Shown piece by piece: positions 1-12,194 of a stretch of 64,000 nucleotides of DNA. The stretch is taken from the NCBI GenBank assembly GCA_018350325.1, contig JAEVLN010000006.1:2494693-2558692 (forward strand). The letters run 5' to 3'. The stretch comes from Globodera rostochiensis (lineage: Eukaryota > Nematoda > Chromadorea > Rhabditida > Heteroderidae). Below the pieces are notes generated by a model. The model ran no database searches. It saw nothing but the letters and a program-made list of their open reading frames with translations, and was not told the origin of the DNA. The position numbers and the translations under genes were made by a program. Within the stretch, counting starts at the first letter, position 1, and each line of letters starts with the position of its first letter.

Positions 1-2
1 AT

Positions 3-1305
3 TTTGAGTTTATACAACGCAAAAGAATTCCAAAGTTTTCGAATCGGAAACTTTTCAAATTGCTTTTTATATTGACAATTCGTTTATCCTTGCAAATGGA
101 GCAAAATGATTTAGCTGAAAAATATTTGAAGACATTTTTATTCGCCTTCAATCAAAGTCTTGGGGAATATACATCTTCTGGGTAAATAATTAATATTTAA
201 CAAACAATTTAGTTTGTTCCCCCTAATTTTAGTTTTTTTGGATTCAAAATCAGAAACATAAACAAAATGGTGGAAGTAAATCTGCCAACTTGGAAATTGC
301 CCTATTTCATTTATTTGGAAAATAAAAAAGAGTTGGAACAGGAGAATGCCTTAAGTAAGTGTTTTAATTCATTTAAAAATTCGAATATATTTTTATAATT
401 AATTTTTTCAACAGAAAATTTTGCCTTTATTTATTCATTGTCCAAATATTCACTGTCAATGTATGAAATCATAAAAATGGCGAATATTCTTGGTGACATA
501 AACGACGGTCAAATTTGGATTAGCCCATCGGACTCCGAAATTTTTCTAAAAGTTTTGGAATATTTGACGGGACAAGAAAAGCCTGAGGAACAAATAAAAG
601 TGCCAATTCAAAAAGAGTTTTGTGTTTTGGCATATTTTGTTGAAGATTTATTGTGGAAAGCGATGGAAAAAAACAATTTTCTTTTTGACGGGTCTAAAGA
701 AGAGTTGTTTCGTAGTTTTATTTTGGAAAAACAGCAATTGTGCGATGATAAACCGTGAGTTAAATGTTGCATTTAAAAAAACAATGCTTATTTTGTTTAA
801 TAAAATTAAAATAAATTTATGAATTTAGAAAAGAAGAAGAAATCAGAAAACATTTCCGGGATATGTTGCAATACGCCAATGTAATTGAAGTTCAAATCGA
901 CCCTCATAAAGGTTTGCTTCATCTTAAACTATTTTTCCCTATTATGTTATATAAAATCAAAGTTTTTGTTCACTTTTCCAAGTTTTTACAGAATTACAAC
1001 AAATTATCCCTCCAATAATTGAAGAACTAGAAGAAATGCTGCAAAAGGGGGAACGGAATTACGCAAATCTAAATGCTATGAAAAGAGTTGAATGGACTCT
1101 GCTCGAATTTGATCTTGAACGACTTGAACAAACAGCCGATTGGAAACAAATTGACAACTTGCGGGACGAATGGCGCAAAATGTACAACGAATGGTTCAAC
1201 AATGTCGACGACGAAAATGTGCCGGATTTTGCAAAATTGATGGAAGAAATGAAAGAAAACCTAAAGAAAATTGAAGAAATTGTTTCGCTCTCGGGCCAAG
1301 TTTGA
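3..1305 (+). CDS. Secreted-family paralogue A (5' end outside window)
   Basis: Five exons at 3-181, 233-354, 415-754, 829-911 and 992-1305 join in one continuous frame (phases 2, 1, 2, 1) with GT-AG borders, ending at a TGA. Function is not recognised. The exons match paralogue C exon by exon: the second and third have identical lengths (122 and 340 bp) and the same phases, and the third contains the shared block KMANILGDINDGQIWISPSD. The last exon adds about 105 residues rich in Glu, Lys, Leu and Trp (ELEEMLQKGE... to ...VSLSGQV), probably helical or coiled coil; B and C lack it. By analogy with B, the missing 5' exons should encode a signal peptide and N-terminal domain left of the window. 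No catalytic motif is visible. The exon model is strong; the role is unknown. Confidence 0.8.
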
Positions 1306-4194
1306 AGCATCAGCCGAAAGATTGAACTGATCACTCCTTCGATCGCCAATTTCTTCCAATTTTCTCTCCATTAATTTCTTATAAACTCCATTAAGTTCTA
1401 ATTTTGATGATATATTCCTAATTTCGGAAAGTTTAAAATAGGTTGAACCCCGTCCCCGACCCCCGCAAATTTAGGCCATTTTTGGGGATTTCCCCGACCC
1501 TTCTAATTGTGCAAGCACTTATTTTTTTGTGAAAAAAACAAATTTCTCATAAAAGTCACTATAACTTTTCTAATTTTAAATATTATGAAATAAAATTTCA
1601 CTGATTTTTCCGCACAAAAGTATTTAAGATCGCTCGACTGGAATAAAGTATTAATTATTCACCCAATTTTGCGCAAAAAATGAAAATAAAAAATTTTGTG
1701 CGTTGTCATCAAAAATATTTTTAAATAATCGCAAAAAAAAATTATAATTATTTAGAGATTGGTCGGGGACCGGGTTCGGGGAGCATCACTACTTAAAAAC
1801 AAAAATATGGACAAAAAGTGAAAAAAGAAATGATTCCCGAAGTTGGACAATTTGTCGAGGCTTTTGACACGGCAAAAAAAAATTCCCGGCCAAAGCCTAA
1901 TAGGCCTTAAGGCACCTTCGGGATTTTTTTTAAAAGCTCCGAAAAAACGATTTTAAAAGAATTTAGTTAAATTATTCCAATAAAATAATTTATTCAAAAA
2001 AGCCATCGCTTCCCACTGATTCATCCTCTATTTTTGTTTGAGAAAAATTTAAATTGAATACAATTCTTTTCCAGGGAGAGGAGAAGCAGAAGGAGAAGGA
2101 GGGAGAAGGGAAGCAGAAGGGTAAGGATGGAGCGGAAAAGCAGAAGGGGAAGAAGGGAGAGGAGAAGCAGAAGAGGAAGGAGTGAGAGAAGCAGAAGAGG
2201 AAGTAGGGAGAGGAGAAGCAGATGAGGAATGAGGGAGAGGAGAAGCAGAAGCGGGGGGCGTCCATTGAACTTGAGCTGGAGTCATTGGCTTCTTCTTCCA
2301 ACATGTCGAGGACTGAGATGCGAAAAAAATCGGTAGGGCTAAGCAAGGGTAAAAAAAAGACACCAAAAAGATTGTATAATCATTGTTTAGGTAAATTTTT
2401 GTTGTGATGAAAGGCGAAAGTAGCATAAATGAAATGGTTGAAATATACACATAAGTAACAAATAAATGAGTTATTGTAAAAAACAAAAACCAATTTATTT
2501 TTGATGACCCCCCCCCCCCCGATTCCCACACAATTGGTGGTTAAAAAAATATAAAAACGACAACAAAATCATTTGACTGTTGCAATTGCAAAGGTATTGG
2601 AACGACCCCAAAAATCAATTGACTGTTGCATTCCGTTATGCTACCCTCCCTCCCACCTTCTCATTTCTACACTTTCTCATTGACTAAGAAAGAGAAACTG
2701 GAGAGAGAGCAAAAGGCACAGGCGTTTAGAAAGATGAGAGAGCACGAGCACAGAGAGAGAGAGAGATGAGAAACGCACGGCTTCCTTTCCCTTCCCCCCC
2801 CCCCGGCGCACGCCCTCTTTCCTTCACCCTTTTAGCTTCCCCCCCCCTTTCTGTCTCTTCCCCCTCTCCGCCCATCCCACCCCCTCATCCACCCGCCCCC
2901 AATACAATAATGACACACGCAATACAATGAGCCATCCCAAAAGGCGGGAAATACAGGACGTCGAAAAGTGTTTCCGGGGAAATACGGGTGGGCTAGGAAC
3001 TGGGAGGGAAAGATGGGAGGGCAACTAACTACTAAAGTGCCTAATGGGGGTTTTATTTGCACTTTTAACTATTTGTCTTGTGAGCGTGGACACCGACTTT
3101 TTAAGCAAGGACAATCGGTCGATGGGTAATTTTCTGATCACAATTTTTTTTAAAACAGCTCGCTGTTTATTTTGTTATTTGGCAACAAAATGTTTTTAAT
3201 TATAATGAAAATGGAGTGTCCTACAATTTTAAGCAGAGGGCTCAAATCAGGCACTTCTCGGCATTGGCATTGGCGTTTTGGCACTTGGCATTTGCTGAGG
3301 CGTCGTCTTTTACGGTGTTTGGCGCAAGCAGAAAACGGGAAGGTATGCGGTTGCACAAAAGGACAACAAATGGAGCTGGCCCGGCAAATTGAAACATTTA
3401 TTGAGGAGGTTCAAATTCTGTAACAATTTAAATTAATTTAAGAATAATTATGTGTTAAAATTATTATTTTTTAAAATAAAAGTGAATGAAATTAAAAAGA
3501 AAATTGAGAGGATTTTTAAGCAATTGAAAATTTTCAAAATAGGCAGAATTCTTCAAATTTTTAAACTTTTCAGCGAGAAAGCCCGAACAGCCCCGCCGGT
3601 CGTTGGCATTTGAAGCGGTTGATTGCGCGCATCCACAGTGACGAATTCTTCTGTGTGTTCGGTGAGCGCGGACGGAAGGCTATGGAATTTTTCGAATATA
3701 ATTCAATTCGAATTAGCGCCACCGCATGGAACTCTGTGATTTTTAATTAAAAACGCATAAAATTTGCTTTTTATTTGTATGGCAAATTTATTTAAAATGT
3801 GCTTTCATTTACTTTTGAACAATTAAAACTTTTGTCGAATTTTTTGAGTGCTAAATTCAAGTTTTTTTGCCAACTCAATTTGCCTGTAACTTTTTCTTCA
3901 TAGTGCTTTCCGACGTAAAGTAAAACTTAAAATGCTCCTAATGCAATTCAATCGAAATTGCCATTTGGCTCCGGAAACGTGGCATTCGCACCGTTTTGGG
4001 GTTCTTTGCCACGGTTATGCCCCGTTTTTTATAGACTTACGCCCCGTTTTGGGGTTCAGTGCCCCGTTTCTGCCGCAAATTCAATTTTTGGGTTTTGGCC
4101 ATGGCAACCCTAGTCCCATTCAATTATTCACGCGATTTTGAATTTCATTTGACTTTTGATTTGTTAACACATTAAATTTTTAATGATTTAAAAA
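1306..4194. other. Intergenic, repeat-rich, no supported gene
   Basis: Positions 1306-1360 resemble the sequence just after the stop of paralogue C (19190-19230), so they are part of the duplicated block. A G/C-rich inverted structure near 1440-1790 (CCCCGTCCCCGACC versus GGTCGGGGACC) looks like a degenerate small DNA element. Positions 2060-2250 are an A/G-rich imperfect repeat (AGGAGAAGCAGA units), 2690-2775 is GA-rich and 2790-2900 is C-rich. Short open frames here have low-complexity composition or no family resemblance. Confidence 0.6.
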
Positions 4195-4764
4195 CAGGGC
4201 TGCGATCTGGCAAAGACAAGTTCCAAGGACAGACATATTTTTCAAGTACATAACAGAAAAATTTGGCGAAATCCAACTTTTGGCTCAATTTGTTAAGGGA
4301 ATTGCAACCAATTTTATGAGAGTACGGCGACGCCGAGAGGCGCCGCCGTGAAAATTTTTTTGGAAATTTTAACAATGTTTGTTAAGAAAATTGATGGAAA
4401 ATATACCTAGTAAATTGGGCATTTCCCCTTCTGCTACGCTTGACAAAATTGTATTGTTTTTCCCATTCGGGATTGAATACACTTTTACGCTTTACTGAAG
4501 ACATGCTAAAAAATAGAAAATCAAGAATCAACTCTTTTGAGAGCGCGGGCACATTTTTGTTAAAATGACCATTTTCTATTGAAAATTTTGAATATTCACA
4601 ATGCCAAAACATGAATATTTCCATTAAAATCCCAATATTTTCAACACTCACGCCAAACCATCATTTCAAGGACAATCTTGAAAATAAGGACATTTTCAAT
4701 TTTTAAGATCAATGGTCCATTTTCAAGGACTGTCCTTGCCATTCAAGGACGAATCGCAGCCCTG
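4195..4764. mobile_element. hAT-like non-autonomous element (CAGGGCTGCGAT termini)
   Basis: The ends CAGGGCTGCGAT and ATCGCAGCCCTG are inverted copies. Flanks TTTAAAAA (left) and TTTAACAA (right) match at 7 of 8 positions, as an 8-bp target duplication would. The CAGGG end fits the hAT terminal pattern YARNG. The interior repeats the words AAGGACA and ACATTTTCAA and encodes no transposase. Related sequence recurs at 45640-45725. Confidence 0.7.
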
Positions 4765-4843
4765 TTTAACAATGTTCCTGTGGTCAGTGATCGATGGGTC
4801 CGTCTATGATTTTTTGTTGAAAATCTCTTCAACGGTTATCAAG

Positions 4844-5704
4844 TAGTGCTCGGCAAATGGCTTCGATCGATATTCGATAAGATATTTCGATAAAATATCG
4901 GTATCGAAAAATATCGAATTAATAGATTTTTTTCGATACGATATTTCGATAAAATATCGGAATCGAAAAAAAACCGATATATCGCGATATTTTTCGCAAA
5001 TTTTTTTTTGAATCAATATGCAAAAAACGTCTTAAAAACAATCAATATTATTTATAAGCCATTTTTTTTATTATTCAAAAATATCTTCCTCATTTTTTCA
5101 ACTTCTATTGCCTCATTCACCATAAATTTTTTTGAGATTCTGATTAACTTTTGGGGGGGGGGGGGGGGGGGTTGGCGGTGCCGTTAGGCGTCGCCGGGGA
5201 AAATTTTTGAAAAATTTAACAAGATTTGTTAAGAAAATTGGTCCAAAAATTAGGAATGTTGCAAAGAAGCCCTCCCCTCCTTATAGTTTTTTGATTTCGT
5301 CCAACCAAAAAAAGAAATGAAAATTGTGAATTGTCATCTAAAATTTGTTTTAAAAATTGAAAAAGTTAAAAGTTGAATTGTTTACACCACCGTAAAAGTT
5401 CAGAGAAAGTCAGGAAAAATATACATAGTCGGGGAATTGAACCCCAACCCACTTACGCTTAAACTGTACCAACAACTCACCACTACACCACAACCAAACT
5501 GCGATTTTACGCTCAAAATCCCATTCTTAGGGGTGCATTTTGGATTTCCAAGGCGCTATTTTAACATTTCAATACGATATTCGATACGAATTTCGATAAA
5601 ATATCGGTATCGAAAAATATCGAATTTATAGTTTTTTCCGATACGATATTTCGATATCAATGTCGCGATATTTTTATCGAAATATCGTATCGTGCCGAGC
5701 ACTA
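4844..5704. mobile_element. hAT-like element with TAGTGCTCGGCA termini
   Basis: The left end TAGTGCTCGGCAAATGG and right end TGCCGAGCACTA are inverted. They differ by one base from the ends of the hAT transposon at 9751-11339. Subterminal regions are palindromic ATATCGATA-type arrays. No clear 8-bp target duplication is seen (TTATCAAG versus TTACATTT), so the boundaries may have decayed. A tRNA-like remnant lies inside. Confidence 0.6.
5427..5503 (-). pseudogene. tRNA-like remnant
   Basis: On the minus strand an A-box-like TGGTGTAGTGG is followed about 40 bases later by a B-box-like GGTTCAATTCC in a GGGG/CCCC stem. The acceptor ends do not pair and no anticodon stem forms, so this is a decayed tRNA or tRNA-derived repeat inside the element at 4844-5704. 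Confidence 0.4.
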
Positions 5705-5774
5705 TTACATTTGGTATAATGTTCGATCTAAAGGTTATAAAGCATTCGGCACTCAAAACCCCTTTCGACCTTCG

Positions 5775-6015
5775 GACCAGTTGCCCTTATAACTTGCTTT
5801 CCGACGCAAATAAGGTAGACAAACCGTAATGTTTTAAATATTTAAAAATAAGCCTTCCACCAAACTTCAATCGCATTCTTCAATTTCCCTGGACTTTTTG
5901 TGTTTGAACTTTTTTCATTAAATACGTGCATTGTTTAAATTAGCCAGATCAGTAGTGATCACAAAAGATTAAATAATCGATGAAAAGCTGCTTGTCAAGA
6001 TGCCCAAATTCTCAA
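5775..6015. repeat. Duplicated segment, copy 1 (copy 2 at 21020-21400)
   Basis: Shared words, in order, include CTTCAATTTC, GTTTGAACTTTTTT, CATTGTTTAAATTAGCC, AGATCAG.AGTGATCACA and CTGCTTGTCAAGATGCCCAA. Copy 1 lies just past the 3' end of the GST gene and copy 2 just past the 3' end of gene D. Copy 2 carries a 152-bp insertion that is absent here. Confidence 0.7.
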
Positions 6016-6103
6016 AAATTGTCGGCATTTTCTAGGATTTTCGTTGAATTCTCAGCCATCAATCCGTTTTCACGCGATGGCACGCGCTCACGCCTTCCTT
6101 CGT

Positions 6104-7359
6104 TCAGCGGTCCTGCGGGCGCTGCTGCAAGTATTTCTGCAGCTGAGGCAGTGCATGGACACGCTCCACATATTTGATCAGCCCCGGGTACGCCTTGATC
6201 GTGTCCGGCTCCATCTTGATGAAGGTGTACAAGAAGTTGCTGACCTGAATTGAGACGACAATCAGGAAAGGTTAGAGAGTTTTGGTGCGTCAAAATTTCA
6301 ACAATTTTTTCAAATCTAAAATTTCAAATTCTTAAACAAAACGCCAAAAATGTTTGCCTGGAAGTCCACCATGGACAAGCCGGACGGGAGCATATAGTCC
6401 GAACCGGACTCCTTCAAAAGCGCCTCAAACAACGGAAAAATGCGCTTGACGCCTGGCTCAAGCACTTCCGAACGGAGTTTGTCCTTGAAAAATATTCAAA
6501 TTGATTTTTTAAAATACATTCATGCTGGAAACAACATTTTTTATAATTAAATATTTTAATTGCTCTTTAAATCGGTGTTTTAAATTAACATGAAAAAATA
6601 AGGGAAAATCTAAAGATATAATAAAATTGCTAAATAATTAAGATAAAATATTTATTTATTTAAAAATTTCTAAAATATATTTACAAAATTCATTTCTAAT
6701 TTAACAATCCTACATATTATTATTTTTATAAAATTTCATTAGTTTTTGATTAAATTAAATTATTATAAAAAGCAATTGAAGCGAATGCTAATTAAAAATT
6801 TCTCATTTTTTATTTTGAAAAAAATATAAATTCACCAAGTCGCCTTCGCGGAATCCCAGTTTAGTATAAATGTACGGGGCCAACTCCGTGTAAGCATCCT
6901 TTTGGAAATTGATAATTTCGTCGGCCTTCGCCTTCTCCCACTCATCCTTCCCGGCCAATGCTAACAAAAAGTATAAATTTAAAATATTTTGAGAAATTTT
7001 CATAAAAATTTTACCAAATTTTTCTGCTAAAAAGCGCAAAATCGTCGTGCTTTGGCCCAGCTGCTTCCCGTCAACCTCCAACACCGGCACTTTGCCGTAG
7101 AAAAATTCTGAACACCAAAAAAGTGGTCACAAAATATTGAATTTTATGTGTTTGTTTGTTTGTTTACTTATTTTAAAACACCAATTTTATTTTTTTGGCA
7201 TTGTGCCAACCAACACTTACTCGACTTGTACTTGTCCTGCCATTCATCCATGCTGCCGAAGCGAACGTCTTCAAATTGTTGGCCAACATAATGGAGGAGC
7301 AGACGAATGGGCTCGCCTACACCGCGAGCATCGAAATAATACAATTTGTATTGGACCAT
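6104..7359 (-). CDS. Sigma-class glutathione S-transferase
   Basis: Five exons (7221-7359, 7015-7107, 6836-6960, 6358-6483, 6104-6244) total 624 bp, coding 207 aa, the usual length for cytosolic sigma GSTs. The enzyme conjugates glutathione to electrophiles or reduces peroxides; nematode sigma enzymes are implicated in detoxification and, in some parasites, in host interaction. The N-terminal thioredoxin-like domain (residues 1-77) carries the catalytic Tyr in KLYYFDARG (residue 8) and the glutathione-binding [14 protein letters not shown]. The helical C-terminal domain includes [15 protein letters not shown] and ends [12 protein letters not shown]. No signal peptide is seen at this ATG. The intron between exons 4 and 5 appears to use a GC donor (CAG|GCAAAC); the others are GT-AG. 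No other frame explains these blocks. Confidence 0.93.
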
Positions 7360-7369
7360 TTTTAGATTG

Positions 7370-9750
7370 ATTAATTTATTATTTCTTAAGTTGTTGGCAT
7401 TTTTATTAGATCATATATATTTAAATCGAATCGCTGAGAATTTTTTCGAATATTTTAGCGTCAAAACAATCTTAACCAATTTTAAGGTAAAAATTAATCT
7501 TCGAAAATCTGTAACATTTTGCCAATTTTAAAAACCTCAAAAATTGGGAGGGTGGGGAATTTTGAGAGGGGCGATTTTCGTGGGGACAACAATTTTAGGG
7601 GGACAATTTTTTGGGGGGACACAATTTTAGGGGGACAACAATTTTAGGGGGAAAATTTTAAGGAGATAATTTTAAGGGGACAATTTGGGGGGGGGGGGGG
7701 ACACAATTTTAGGGGGAACAATTTGGGGGGGGGGGGAGGGAGGCAAATATTGGAGCTGCTGGTCAGTCAGACCACTAATCAATAAATGTGTTTGAAGGGG
7801 GAGCAGAGAAAGTGAATAATCCTCCCTTAATAATGGTCATGCAAAAAATTGTCGGACGACGACGAAAATGAGAGCTTTCTGTGACCGTGGCGGAAATCTC
7901 TCATTTTCCCATTATATTTTTTTTTGTCGTTGCGTCCGACGATTTTTCTGCTGCTTTGTATTGATGAAATAATATGCACACGAAAAACATGCTTTTAGTC
8001 GAAAATTTCGTCATTTTAACCTCAGTATTAAAGTTTATTGAAAATGAAATTGAAATTCGTAACAAACAAAACAAAAAATATTTTGAGAGTTTTCGCCGCT
8101 AAAATAGTGACAAAATTAGGCAAAAATGGCTTTTCGCAAAATTTGCCACTTTCTTTTTGAGCGTTTTTTGAAAAATTTCATAAAAATTCAAAAAATATTT
8201 TTTTAATTTCTTGTTTCTAATTTAGAATTTGAATTTTTCTTGTCAAGGGATCCTACAAAATGTTTTTTTTTTGACCAAAAATGCAAAACATATAAAATCG
8301 ACTTTTTGCACAAACTTAAAGATAGAATTTCGAGCATTTTGAGATTTTGAAAAAAAAAACTCAGTTTTTCTAGAATTTTTTTATGTTCCAAAAAATGATG
8401 TGAAATACCTGACTATAATTTTTACTATGTTAACAAAAAAGTTGTTAAGCCATTATTGTCATTTTTATACACATTTTTCAATTCAATTTGCGCCATTATT
8501 TTAGCCATTTTTTTCTCAACTATTTAATTAACTATTTTGAGATTTTTCTTAACTAAAATCGTCGCCCTATTAGTGGAAATGGGTAAAATAGTAAAAAAAA
8601 ATTTTTAAAGTCGGAAAAAAAGTGTTTTGGGGTTTTTGGTCCGATTCTGACTTCCATTCCGACCCGGACCCGAATTCGAGAAAATTCAAGGATTATCCAA
8701 ATGCACAAAATTACATCGAAAAGGCAAAAGTAATGGTCGAATTCATTCTTTTTGGATAATTTTGAGGCCAAAATTTTCCGAATTTTCAAAAAATGTTCGA
8801 ATTCATGTCCGGGTTCAAACTCGGTCGGGATGGAGGGAGGTCATTTCGGATTCCACGCTCCCAAAACCCCTAGAAACAACACTTTTTCGACTTAAAAACA
8901 TTTTTGTTTTCTTGAAAAAATAGGGGGGGGGGGGGAACAAATTCAACTTTTGTGCTTAAGTGAAGAAAATGAATGAATGAAATGCATTTGGTGGAGGTAT
9001 ACAGCAAATTCTCGTCCTTTAAATAGTAAACAAAAAGTGTTTGTAGTTTGTGCGCGTTGCGGTGACAACAAACTACAAAAAAACATTTAAGGCCGATAAT
9101 GTATTTATTTTTTTATATTTGTTGTTTTCGGGCAATTGGGTACAATTATTGTGGCGGGCTGTACACAATTAGTAAGAATTAGTAAGCCTGTGTGCTGCAT
9201 GACGAGGTGGCCGCCGCCGCCGCCGCGTATTTTTGGGTGTGCAAAAAATTGGGGCACCAAAAAAATATAAAACGGCAAATCGGGCACGAGGAAATTGGGT
9301 GCCAACCAAAAATAAATAAAAAATGAAAAGATTAGGCACCGAAAATTGGCAAATGTGCGCCAAGTAAAATCATTTAATTAGTATAAATGCATTTTGTTTT
9401 TTTATTGTTCAACTTTCTGGCGTACAATTTCTCTAATTTTCACGGGCGCACAATCTTTTTAATTTTTGGTACCCAATTTTCTAAATTTTGCGATCGGATT
9501 TTTATCCTGATCCTGGTCAATTCCGAATCCTGGTCCTGTTCAAATGCCATTTTGACCGTTTTTGGTCGGGTTGGCATTTTGACCGTCTTTGGTGGGGTTG
9601 GCATTTTAGCCAAGTTGGCATTTTGACCGTCTTTGGTGGGGTTGGCATTTGGACCGTTTTTGGTCTGGTTGGCATTTTAGCCAAGTTGGCATTTTGACCG
9701 TTTTAGACCCAGTTGGCATTCTGACCGTTTTTGGTCGGGTGACATTTTAC
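7370..9750. other. Intergenic, G-rich repeats and element remnants
   Basis: Upstream of the GST start this stretch is mostly AT-rich. Positions 7555-7740 hold repeated AATTTTAGGGGGACA units with G-runs. Positions 8618-8873 contain inverted CCGGACCCGAATTCGA / TCATGTCCGGGTT blocks also found at 25737-26062. Positions 9540-9745 are a minisatellite with units of about 25-28 bp (GGCATTTTGACCGTTTTTGG). No coding region is supported. Confidence 0.6.
9540..9745. repeat. Minisatellite, ~25-28 bp unit
   Basis: Imperfect head-to-tail copies of TTGGCATTTTGACCGTTTTT followed by GGT and a variable G-rich end, ending at the hAT insertion that starts at 9751. Confidence 0.75.
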
Positions 9751-11339
9751 TAGTGTTCGGCAAATGGGGTTTTTCGGTAATCGGTAACGGTAATTCGGTA
9801 AATTACCGTTACCGAAAAATACCGAAATCTCAACAAATTTCTCGGTCGGTAATCGGTAACGGTAATTCGGTAAATTACCGTTACCGAAAAATACCGAAAT
9901 CTCAACAAATTTCTCGGTCGGTAATCGGTAACGGTAATTCGGTAAATTACCGTTACCGAAAAATACCGACTAAAAAATTTCGGTATACCGACCGGTAATC
10001 GGTAATTTTGGATATTTTAAATTTCAGTTTACATAAACAAACAATTTATTCAATACTTATAATTGATAATGGTCAATGTTTTGTTGAGAAAAATAAGCAT
10101 TTCTGCTGTTTGTGGGTTTAATAAATTGCGGCGGTAATTAAAAACATCTCTTGCTACAGAGAAAATCCTTTCACTTTCAACAGATGTCGCTTGCGCCGAA
10201 AGGTAACGGCGAACAATGGGGGACAAAATAGGGAGCATTTTTTCATTCTCTTTCCAATAATTAAAAGGATCACTGTCCAACGGCTCCAAATCAGCTTTCC
10301 TGTACAAATTCAATTCAAATTCAATGTCCTCAGCCGGTTGACTTGAGCCCTTTGTTGGCGTTTTTCGAGCAACAAATTTATTCGCGCGGGACGCAAAGAA
10401 ATCACCGCACTTCTTTTTTGGAGATGGGGGCCTTTCTAAGAAATAATTTAATAGAAAAAATCGAACAAATGAAAAAAGTTTTTTAATTTAAGATAGTAAG
10501 TACCCTCATCAATATTAGCTACATCAATTAGAACCATTTCTCCACTATTGGTTGGCAGCAGAATGTCCGACTTGATCCATGAATGAATTTTAGAGGCAAA
10601 TTCCAAACGGTTTGGCACAAATTGGTCCTTGAATCTAGGGTCAAGATAGTGGGCTACGGCATAAATCCTATTAAAAAGGCATTAAATTTCGAGTTTTTTT
10701 TGGCTGACTTTTTGCTTTCCAAGTTTGAAAATCGTTCACGGATTTCGCTTATAAGTTTTCTTTGCTCTTCCTCAATGATCGGATAATTCTTTTCGGTTAA
10801 CTCCCCAAGCAAAATTTGACAAATTTTTCGATTGTTCCGGGGCGCGTTTTCATCTCACTTTCTTGGAGCTTTTTTTAATTTTTCAGCGAATTCTGAATGC
10901 TGTTTAACATGAGCGTGTAACCCCGAAGTACTTGCTGCAGATGTCTTAATTCGCTTTTTGCATTCATTGCATTCTGATTCGTCTTTATTCAATTTTGTAT
11001 AAAGACCAATATTCCAAATTAAACTCATATTCAATCTAAAAACACAGTGGGAGCATCGTCGGGTAGCAATTTATTCAATAAATTAGGGGGAATTCAATCA
11101 ATTCAATACATTATTCGCCAAAATTAGCATTTAAAAAAATTACCGATTACCGAAAATTACCGCGGTAAACAGAAATGGCTCGGTCGGTAATCGGTAACGG
11201 TAATTCGGTAAATTACCGTTACCGAAAAATACCGAAATCCCAACATTTTTCTCGGTCGGTATACCGAATCGGTAATACCGAAAAAATTACCGCGGTAATA
11301 CCGAAAATTACCGCGGTAATACCACCGTGCCGAACACTA
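9751..11339 (-). mobile_element. Internally deleted hAT transposon with BED finger and hATC remnants
   Basis: The ends are TAGTGTTCGGCAAATGG and TGCCGAACACTA, flanked by a perfect 8-bp duplication CATTTTAC. Subterminal arrays of GGTAATCGGTAACGGTAATT occur at both ends. On the minus strand 11028 to about 10857 encodes a BED-type zinc finger (CNECKKRI... then HAHVKQH). Separate blocks then carry AHYLDPRFKD (about 10640) and the C-terminal dimerisation domain, with SDPFNYWKE and [20 protein letters not shown] (10050-10437). The central catalytic part between finger and C-terminus is missing and frames are interrupted, so it cannot encode a full transposase. It identifies the superfamily behind the many small elements in this window. 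Confidence 0.9.
10050..10437 (-). pseudogene. hAT transposase C-terminal (dimerisation) fragment
   Basis: About 128 residues ending at a stop at 10050. The block [13 protein letters not shown], then [16 protein letters not shown], then [12 protein letters not shown] and EMLIFLNK is the conserved hAT C-terminal dimerisation region. An acceptor-like TTTCTTAG precedes it. It lies within the deleted transposon, with no intact upstream catalytic domain in frame. Confidence 0.85.
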
Positions 11340-11347
11340 CATTTTAC

Positions 11348-12190
11348 TATTTACAAAATTAAGCAACAATAAAAAAGTAAACAAAAAACGCGGATTTCAG
11401 CTCATTGGTAAAATCCGTCATAGCGAGAACCCAAAAGGTTTTCTTTAGTTCTGAAATGCCTAAAACCGGAAATTTTATTTTAGACTTTTTTTCGAGGCCA
11501 AAATTGATTTATGCTTTGAAGAATACGGCCCAAAAATAGTCTTTTCGCGTTGGTTAGGAGTTTTTTTGGTCAAGTTTAAAATTGCATAATTTGCATTTCT
11601 TCTCATCGGTCTTTGCAAATCTTCATCGGTCCCGTCCTACCTCCCGCGGATGCCATCCTCGGATCAATTGGCCCCTTCTCATTCCCTATCTTCAAAAAAT
11701 TCTTTCATCTCAGCGTCCTTTTTCAACTCTTGCTCAATTTCACAACATTAAAATATAAAAATTAACAAAAAAACAAAAATTTTTCCTCCAAAATGACATA
11801 CAGTTGTGGAGGTGCTGGGCCCGTAGGGAGGGAGTTTGGGAATGCGCACCTTCCCACCAATTACCTCGAAAACTGCGGTTCAGAGTTTATTCCCATTCCA
11901 ATAAAGTGCCAAAATGACAATGGTCGAACACGAAATCAGGAGAGAGTGACGAAGTTGGCTGGGGTGAGGCTGTATGGCGGCTCCGTAGAGGGGAGGGAGG
12001 ATGAGTTGAGGGAGAAAACTGATGAAAGATGGGATGTTCTCTTCTATTGTGATCGGTGCTCAATTTATAGAGGTTGGAATCCATTAGCCGCGGGGTGAGA
12101 CATAACGGACGGTGTTGGGCAGAACGGAATGTAGATTTGATCCGTGGTGGGAAATCGGAAGTCCCGGCGGAGAGATGGAACGGAAATTCA
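11348..12190. other. Intergenic, no supported gene
   Basis: AT-rich sequence after the hAT target duplication, then mixed-composition sequence from 11790. Open frames on both strands (up to 107 aa) resemble no family I know and overlap one another. Positions near 12190-12210 carry a G-run. Confidence 0.5.
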
Positions 12191-12194
12191 AACT

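Noticed and set aside
2049..2531. 160-aa Ser/Pro/Phe-rich frame on minus
   Set aside because: Complement of the AGAAGCAGA-type purine repeat.
3172..3423. 83-aa open frame on +
   Set aside because: No family resemblance, no convincing splice partners, and a short length expected by chance in this composition.
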